Source: Ophiothrix spiculata (taxonomy: Eukaryota > Echinodermata > Ophiuroidea > Amphilepidida > Ophiotrichidae). Taken from it: 30,189 nt of DNA. The DNA is taken from assembly GCA_000969725.1 (NCBI GenBank), contig JXSR01S061635.1. One strand, 5' to 3'. Shown here piece by piece: positions 24,244 to 30,189 of this stretch (position 1 is the first letter of the stretch; each line of letters starts with the position of its first letter). The translations under genes were made by a program, and so were the position numbers. Under the pieces are notes generated by a model. The model was given only the letters and a program-made list of their open reading frames with translations, was not told where the DNA came from and did no database searches.

Positions 24244-24299
24244 TACCAAAAATAAATGCCATCAGATACATCCGATGGTTATCTGATGGCTTTTTGGTA
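24244..24299. repeat. Small foldback, catccgatgg core
   Basis: taccaaaaataaatgccatc and gatggctttttggta are inverted ends around catccgatggttatctgatgg. The same element in a more symmetrical form is at 30103-30171, with the similar flank taccca. Confidence 0.8.
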
Positions 24300-24712
24300 G
24301 CCACGATATCTTCCCAATATTGCCTCTTTAACATAAAACAATTTTTTATCTGCTTCAGAGTTGGGCTGCCATCACATAAAAGTATACGGTATACGCTATA
24401 CGCTATTCGATGGCTATATCTTATACAGGGACGGCAAGCTATACCTTGTTTTTTTTTTCTTCGAAAAGTGCCCTCTTTAATGTGACCCAGTAGCATCATA
24501 TTAACGTGTTCGATTGAATATATACGTGTGCCCAAGTAAAATCGTGCACCCGAATAGTAAAGTTCTATGTGATCGCAGCCTTACAATAATGTAACAAAAT
24601 AATTATGAGTACCAAGTCTCGGTATTTACAATATAATACAAAACACCATCTATGGTTTCCTTATGAGGGCCTAAATTTGCATTGCAATTTGCATCGTGGA
24701 AAAATGTTGACA
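24300..24712. other. AT-rich spacer with tatacg palindromes
   Basis: Contains gtatacggtatacgctatac near 24383; no gene or complete element was recognised. Open frames on both strands here have no family signature. Confidence 0.5.
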
Positions 24713-24864
24713 TATGTGACCCGTCACAGCAAAAGGGTGCACTTATCAGTCTGCACTTGTCTGATTCACAAACATATTATTATTGAAGTCATTAAATTGC
24801 ATTCTTAAAGATTTATAGAGTATATAAGTCATGCAGAACAAATTACAATTAAACCAAACGCATA

Positions 24865-25303
24865 TGTGGCCGGTCATATCGAAAGGTATGTTAAGGTCGG
24901 CATAGTAAATTATGAGATACGGGCCATTGAAGATGAGCATAGTCAACAATCACGTCCAAGGTCAAATTTCTAATTTTGTCAGAAACGTTACCTTTGAAGT
25001 GTATTCTATCATATTAATCAGGTTCCAAAACTCTAAACATTAGACAAATGTTTTAAAAACTGAGATTAAAATCCTCCATTCAAGTTTTGCCAGTACAGAA
25101 ACTTCAAACTCAATTTTCTCAGAACTATAGTTTTCTGAATCAGCCCGATGCCTTTTACCAATTTGGATGTAACTTTGCAATCAAACATCCAATAACCAAA
25201 AGCAAGGTGTCATTTTAAAGTTTAAAATATAATCTTTCAGATGAGACCAAAATCAATTTTCATTTTGGGACCCTTAAGGTTCCTTTCGATATGGCGGGTC
25301 ACA
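24865..25303. mobile_element. MITE family 2, copy 2, nested and inverted
   Basis: tgtggccggtcatatcgaaa (24865) to cctttcgatatggcgggtcaca (25303), TA on both sides. Internal blocks such as cacgtccaaggtcaaatttc and aaggtgtcattttaaa are the reverse complement of copy 1. Confidence 0.9.
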
Positions 25304-25570
25304 TATTGTATTTATGTAGTGGACAACTTGTTTTGTATGTCTGGTATGGTCAATGGTCTGTCTGGCTGAAAATATAAAAAACAAAAGGGATGATTGACCT
25401 GCCTTCTCCTGATTTTCTTCAATTAAAAATACAAAAAAACCTCAAAAACTCTCCGTTTTGGAAAATTCATATGGTTTTAGATTCTTTACAAAATAGATCA
25501 CCCGTTTGAAGTGCCTATTTTCACTGGCCAATTTATTCAATAGCTAGTTACATGAGAGAACATACCATTA

Positions 25571-25850
25571 AGGCGAAATCATACTCGGCCTCCAAACAAA
25601 ATTTTTCCTACCAAACATTTGGTTGTGACGTCACCAAATATTTGCCATCAAACTTAAAGTATGAACGGGTAGCAAACATTTGGTCCAATGTATATCGCAA
25701 TTCAATAGCATGTGCAATCTAGCGTGAAATTTTATTTGGTCTCAACTCGGTATTGACGTTATTTTGTTTGGAGTCACTCGTCATTTTGACGTCACGACCA
25801 AATGTTTGGTAGCGAAAATTTTGTTTGGAGGCCAAGTATGTTTTCGGCTT
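25571..25850. mobile_element. MITE with long TIRs, ggcctccaaacaaaattt
   Basis: aggcgaaatcatactcggcc tccaaacaaaatttt pairs with aaaattttgtttgga ggccaagtatgttttcggct, and the arms continue through ccaaacatttggttgtgacg / cgtcacgaccaaatgtttgg. The arms total about 65 bp. It is nested in the family 3 element. Confidence 0.88.
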
Positions 25851-25961
25851 TACTGTTTTAAATACATGGGGATGCTACAGAATGTTTGAATGGAATTCAC
25901 ACATAACCAGACACAAGTGGAGGCTATCAAGTGTAACCCTTTTGCAGTGACGGGTCACATA

Positions 25962-26826
25962 TATTTTCCACACAAATTTTACACATGACCACATTTTAAA
26001 TAAAATAAAACTTCAAATAGCAGATTTACTAGCACTGTAGCAGCTGAAAAGTACAACTGCAATCAGCATTCAATCAGGCTGTCAAATTGTGCGGGAGCGG
26101 GGAGCACCGCTCGCAGGAATTCGCAACAGAAAAAATTGAGGACATTGTGCCTTCATGAGAAAAAATAAATATGAGCTGATTGAGGAAACTTATGAGCTTC
26201 AAAAACTTGCTCCTGAGGAAAAATAATAATTTTATGCCCAGCATGATTCAATAAAGATCAATTTAAACTTCATAATAGCTGAGCATCAAAAATTGATCAA
26301 TAGATTAAGGTGTCTGGTCCATGATAGACGTAACTGAAATTCGCTAGTAAAACTCAACATGAATATAAGTATTTTATCGATGTAGAACAGATTTTTAAAA
26401 TAATAATTGGGGGTCATCGGACTCGTTTGTGCATGAGAGTCAGTTTAAAAACAGCAAATTAGTATAGGGGTCTGTGGCAAATGTTGCAAAAGTGACATAA
26501 TTAGTATTGATTCAAAAACGTCCCATTGAAATTTGTTGTAAATTTTTTCTCAAAATTTGCCCAAAAGTATGTTCTTTTAATTAACAAAATAAAAAGTGGT
26601 CGCTGACCTATTTTTCATGAAAAATTAGAAAATGTGGCATTTGTTGCTTCAATCACTATTCTGCGTATACTGTGCATGCATGTTGTGGCACAAAATCAAT
26701 TAAGTGAGTACCAGTGCACTTGGACCAGACACCTTCCAATATAACTTCTGTTGACAAAAAAGGTCAAATATTTGTCAACAGAAAATTCTTACAGCACAAA
26801 ATACAACTAGGATCCAAAGTAATATA
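25962..26826. other. Gene-free stretch
   Basis: AT-rich; a small GC-rich island gtgcgggagcggggagcacc near 26089. No repeat structure or coding signal was recognised. The open frame at 26714-26917 runs into the next MITE and is not credible as a gene. Confidence 0.55.
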
Positions 26827-27079
26827 TGTGATGGGTCACCCCGAAAAAGGGGACTTTGCAGATGATATCAATTTTGATTTTATCATTTCATCTGTTGCAG
26901 CATTTTCCAAGCTTTAAAATGACACCTTACTTTTTGAAATTGATCAAGGCGATCAAAATTTACAACAAAAAATCTGCTGGAAATTCTTATTATTTTCTTC
27001 ATTTTTTGCTGCATATTTTCATCAGTTTCTCGAAAAGTGTTCTGTCGCAAAGTCCCTCTTTTCGGGGTGAGTCATCACA
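26827..27079. mobile_element. MITE family 1, copy 2
   Basis: tgtgatgggtcaccccgaaa (26827) to ggggtgagtcatcaca (27079), TA at 26825-26826 and 27080-27081. The interior matches copy 1 with substitutions (tgatatcaattttgatttta; aaaatctgctggaaattctt). Confidence 0.9.
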
Positions 27080-27200
27080 TATTATTATTAAGTAAAACCA
27101 GAAACATACAAAGGCAAAACAGTTTTAACATGTTGACATTTAGTGCAAATGATTCAAGGTCCACTGTGTGAGAAACATCAGTTCGTGAAAGGTCGTAATT

Positions 27201-27271
27201 CACTCACGGTAATGAATTCATTTACTGTAAAGGGATTCCTATACTATACAGTGAATGAATTCATTTACTTT
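27201..27271. repeat. Short inverted repeat gaattcatt
   Basis: gtaatgaattcatttactgta and tacagtgaatgaattcattt are imperfect complements around aagggattcctatacta. Confidence 0.65.
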
Positions 27272-27285
27272 TAACTTTAGATTGG

Positions 27286-27523
27286 TTTTTAGAGCAAGCT
27301 TTAAACATGGAGAATATTTTGAAGTATTTTGGGGGGACCTATTTTAAAAATGTAATGATGAAATTTTGAATTCTATCTGCCAATTTTTTTTTTTTTTTTT
27401 GAAATTCAAATTTTATTGGCAAATAGAATTCAAAATTTCATAGCGAAATTACAGAACAGGTCCCATTCAACAAGAAAATGCTCTAAAATGTTATTCGATG
27501 TTCATCATAGATTGCTCTAAAAA
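27286..27523. repeat. Palindromic MITE-like element
   Basis: The outer pair is tttttagagcaa / ttgctctaaaaa. The strong inner pair runs gatgaaattttgaattctat then ctgccaat (about 27357-27384), mirrored by attggcaa then atagaattcaaaatttcat (about 27415-27441). Outer gacct / aggtc ends of the inner arm are at 27336 and 27462. A T run lies at the centre. Confidence 0.7.
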
Positions 27524-27737
27524 TGATCCTTTGATCAAGGCCATGATGATACACATCAAAGATTCAAAAGGTCAAAAATTTTGGTTTTAACTGCGACATT
27601 TTCTCTTGCCATGATGGTACAAATCAATGGTACATGTAACTCATTTAGTGAAGCACAAGAGTTAATTCCATGTGCTAAATCCTCATCATGACTTTTGTTT
27701 CCAACACAAAGTTTTAATCTTCGAATTTGTAGCCATA

Positions 27738-27988
27738 TGTGATGACTCAGCCCGAAAGGGGGGACTTTGCAGATGATATCAATTTTGAGTTTATCACTGC
27801 ATCTGTTACAGCATTTTCTAATCTTTAAAATGACACCTTATTTGTCGAAATTGATCAAGGTGATCAAATTTTACAACAGAAAATCTGCTGGAAATTCTTA
27901 TAATTTTATTTATTTTTTGCTGCTTATTTTCACCAGTATCTTGAAAAGTGTTCTGTCAAAGTTCCCCTTTTCGGGATGAGTCATCACA
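27738..27988. mobile_element. MITE family 1, copy 3
   Basis: tgtgatgactcagcccgaaa (27738) to cgggatgagtcatcaca (27988), TA at 27736-27737 and 27989-27990. The interior matches copies 1 and 2. Confidence 0.9.
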
Positions 27989-27990
27989 TA

Positions 27991-28440
27991 TAAATAATGC
28001 AAAAATAAAATGCAAATGAGATTATTCATTCATCTCTGCATTTAGGTAGTAATTATATTGCAACTTTATGTACAAATCTATACAAAAATACAATAAAACA
28101 TCTTCATAGAAATAATTCAAGTAATGGTCAAGTTTTAATGGGACCTGAAGAATACTTAAAAGTAGATTCTATAAAAACATGCATGCCCACAATTTTCAAA
28201 ATACACACACACTTGATTTGTAATTTCAATGAAAAAAAAATACCACTTTGCACCATGAGCTTTAGAGAACTCTCATGATGCTGATGAAATACAAAAGATC
28301 TCAACTGCAACTTCTGAGGTATGATTCCAATTCTGTGAATTAGGATTCATAGTTTCAACTTTTTTTTATTCTTCGTTTGTGAATACAAATGATGTCATAG
28401 TTATTCCTGGAGTAAAGTTATATTCCCTTTTGTGAATTAA
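27991..28440. other. AT-rich spacer
   Basis: No element, gene or RNA was recognised. There are short A runs and a cacacacac tract at about 28203. Confidence 0.55.
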
Positions 28441-28724
28441 GGCCCTGCGGGGAAACCCGAAACCCTGAATTTTCCCGGACCGAAACCGGGTCGGGAATTT
28501 TTTTCGAGCTTTTTTCGGGTTCGGTACGGTCCGGGGAAAAAATAACCGGGGTCGACCGGGTCGGGGAATTTTTACTCGGGGTCGGGGAAAGTTATCATTC
28601 GGTCCAGGAAATGATTAAGCTCGTTCGGGGTAAAAATAAATTGGAGCAACAATTAATCGCTGTGTCTATAATAAAAAAATTCGCGCGCAACGTGCGCTTT
28701 ACTAAAACATCACATCATTTTGAT

Positions 28725-28894
28725 TGAATCATGTCACTTGCTCCTCTCCTTGACCGTAGATGGTAGATACCCTGCTGATTTTTAGCTGAATTTGCCGAAA
28801 ATTTTTCGCGCTGCGCGCGCATTAAAACATAATTTTCAGACCCGAAGTCGCTTGCTCCCCCCCCCCCCTGACCGAAGAAGGCAGATACGCCACT
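28725..28894. repeat. Internal repeats with hAT-like end inside the 1.3-kb element
   Basis: cacttgctcctctccttgac cgtagatgg and cgcttgctccccc...ctgaccgaagaaggcagata are two related copies about 120 bases apart. The second ends gatacgccactgg, the same CAGTGGCGT terminus as hAT MITEs. Each is preceded by a gcgcgc motif (ttcgcgcgcaacgtgcgc; cgcgctgcgcgcgc). Confidence 0.5.
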
Positions 28895-29272
28895 GGATAC
28901 GCCCAGCTTATTACCCCCGGATCCCAACCAGTTATTGGCTGGAGTTTAAATAAAATGTTTAAATACGTAAGAAAAGTACACAAAAACAATTAATTTAAAC
29001 GTTTTATGCCTACAGAACTATTAAAATTTGGAGGTGAATTTTTGGATTTATAACCATACGAATCTATAGGCTTCAATTAGATATCAAAAAGTGTACTACT
29101 TCAGGTTGAGCTCTTGGGGATCATTATTATGATTGGATCCTACGCCTTCAAGTCTATAAATATTAATTACAATTTTGGCCATGGTGTTTTGAGTTGAAAC
29201 TCTAATTTCTCTTTTATCACTTTACCGAATAAAGCACATTTAGACTTGTGACGTCAACGAGCATTTGCTTCT

Positions 29273-29391
29273 TATAAACAATCACATAAATTCCCCTAAG
29301 GAATGATCTATGATTGGCTAAAAATCGGGCCTATAAACAATCACATAAATTCCCCGTTTAGAATGATCTATGATTGGCTAAAACTCGGGCC
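29273..29391. repeat. 59-bp direct repeat, two copies
   Basis: tataaacaatcacataaatt begins at 29273 and again at 29332. Both continue gaatgatctatgattggcta and end aaactcgggcc / aaaatcgggcc. Confidence 0.9.
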
Positions 29392-29746
29392 ATAAAATCA
29401 TATGAACGTTTTTTGTGAGGTCCTAAATACCCGGCCTAAATAAGGTCATTTGTCTTAAATTGAGTCAATTTTTCGTATCGGTTTTAGGTGAAATCGTAAT
29501 CCTTGTTAAACACCATCTTAATCATGATGACTTGAAATTCGGGGTAACTCGGGGTCGGGGAAAAATATCCATCTTGACCGGGAAATCTTGAAAAACTACC
29601 GGTCCGGGTCGGTCCGGTCTAGAAAAAATCCTTTCGGGTCGGGGTCGGTCGGGGCAAGCTAAATTTTTATCGGGTCGGTCCAGTCGGGAAATAAATTATC
29701 GGGGAACGACGGGGTCGGGGTGAGAAAAAACCTGCCCCGCAGGGCG

Positions 29747-29997
29747 TTACTGTGAATACAGGCAAATGGGACTTGACATTTGAGACACGGTCAAGAGGAA
29801 TGAGTCTAATGTCAGTAATGATATATTGATTTGAGTTACAAGGCATTAAAGGTAGAACATCTTTCTGCTTTTCATTGTTTTGATCTACAAGAATTGATAT
29901 ATATATTTATCACTTGGTTGACTTAAATCCTTGAATCCCATTGGCCGAAAGCCAATCATAATATATAGCCGTATTACATGTTTTATGTCTAAAAATA
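29747..29997. other. Spacer after the 1.3-kb element
   Basis: No recognisable gene or repeat; a short tatatatat tract occurs at about 29898. Confidence 0.55.
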
Positions 29998-30095
29998 ATG
30001 AGAGGAAAGTCACAAATTTCAAAATTGAGTTTATGACATATTTTAATTCTCGATAATCTCAGCTTTAGAATGATATATAATATGTCACACTTCAT
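29998..30095 (-). repeat. Partial copy of the 18203-18625 element
   Basis: gagaggaaagtcacaaattt and tgacatattttaattctcga then taatctcagcttt are the reverse complement of 18508-18610 with scattered changes. The copy is cut short on the right by the foldback at 30103. Confidence 0.8.
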
Positions 30096-30102
30096 TTACC
30101 CA

Positions 30103-30189
30103 TACCAAAAATAAATGCCATCGGATAGCCATCGGATAACCATCCGATGGTTATCCGATGGCTTTTTGGTAGCCATCCGAAACCATCGG
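30103..30189. repeat. Foldback with nested ccatcggat units, runs to window end
   Basis: taccaaaaataaatgccatc (30103) pairs with gatggctttttggta (ending 30171). Inside, ccatcggataaccatccgat / atccgatgg form overlapping palindromes, and the units continue to the window edge (ccatccgaaaccatcgg). It is related to 24244-24299. Confidence 0.8.

Larger units (their letters stand above)
24715..25959. mobile_element. MITE family 3, outer element with nested insertions
   Basis: tgtgacccgtcacagcaaaa then gggtgcactt (24715) is mirrored by aagtgtaaccc then ttttgcagtgacgggtcaca (ending 25959), with TA at 24713-24714 and 25960-25961. Inside it are a complete family 2 copy (24865-25303) and an unrelated MITE (25571-25850). 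Subtracting these leaves an ancestral element of roughly 0.5 kb. Confidence 0.85.
28441..29746. mobile_element. 1.3-kb TIR element with CCGGGTCGGGG subterminal arrays
   Basis: ggccctgcgggg (28441-28452) and ccccgcagggcg (29735-29746) are inverted ends. Both subterminal regions (28455-28640 and 29535-29725) are packed with gggtcggg, accgggtcgg and ggtccgg words. The middle (about 28640-29530) is AT-rich and holds a hAT-like end fragment and a 59-bp direct repeat. No transposase frame was found. The flanking target duplication is unclear (tta-like on both sides). Confidence 0.75.

Noticed and set aside
24173-24535. 120-codon open frame on the minus strand
   Set aside because: It runs through the catcggat foldback and tatacg palindromes, with no family resemblance.

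Overview
The window is animal nuclear DNA: AT-rich, with one gene split into eight clean GT-AG exons on the + strand, large introns, and dense short inverted-repeat transposons, tRNA-derived SINE-like copies and minisatellites. The repeat landscape (tRNA SINEs, hAT, PIF/Harbinger-like and TA-flanked MITEs, 'aagcgc' dispersed repeats) together with a polycystin-1 family gene suggests a marine invertebrate, most likely a deuterostome such as an echinoderm, hemichordate or amphioxus. The species is an inference and cannot be fixed from this sequence alone. There are no bacterial-type operons, rRNA genes or CRISPR arrays.

The one convincing gene is the C-terminal part of a polycystin-1 / PKD1-like membrane protein (suREJ3 / PKD1L1 / PKD1L2-type architecture). 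Eight exons (2531-3203, 5568-5676, 6444-6670, 9813-9981, 12135-12839, 16070-16353, 19104-19347, 20243-20556) join with matching intron phases into 907 uninterrupted residues ending at TAA 20554-20556. They encode the segment just after the PLAT domain, the PKD1-specific transmembrane helices, and then the TRPP-type six-helix channel module: S1, a large extracellular polycystin/TOP domain, S2-S5, pore loop and S6, with a short cytosolic tail. The PLAT, GPS/GAIN, REJ and N-terminal exons lie upstream of the window. The pore-loop position that is acidic in PKD2 is His here, and S6 carries an Arg.

Layout: 1-2530 is intron (or upstream DNA) with three palindromic elements, one of them a 0.9 kb foldback. 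Intron 1 (3204-5567) is a 56-bp minisatellite invaded by several MITEs, plus a hAT-type MITE with a perfect 8-bp target duplication. Intron 3 (6671-9812) holds a hairpin, a SINE, a 1 kb 'taggtac'-rich inverted-repeat element and another TSD-flanked element. Intron 4 (9982-12134) contains a 50-N assembly gap between two near-identical copies of about 0.9 kb that differ by a clean MITE insertion, most simply two haplotypes placed in tandem. Introns 5 and 6 carry PIF/Harbinger-like elements, small MITEs and a 3 x 146-bp tRNA-like array. From 20557 to the end no gene is recognisable; this part holds a crowd of TA-flanked MITEs sharing TGTGA... termini, some nested, and a 1.3 kb GC-rich 'CCGGGTCGGGG' element.
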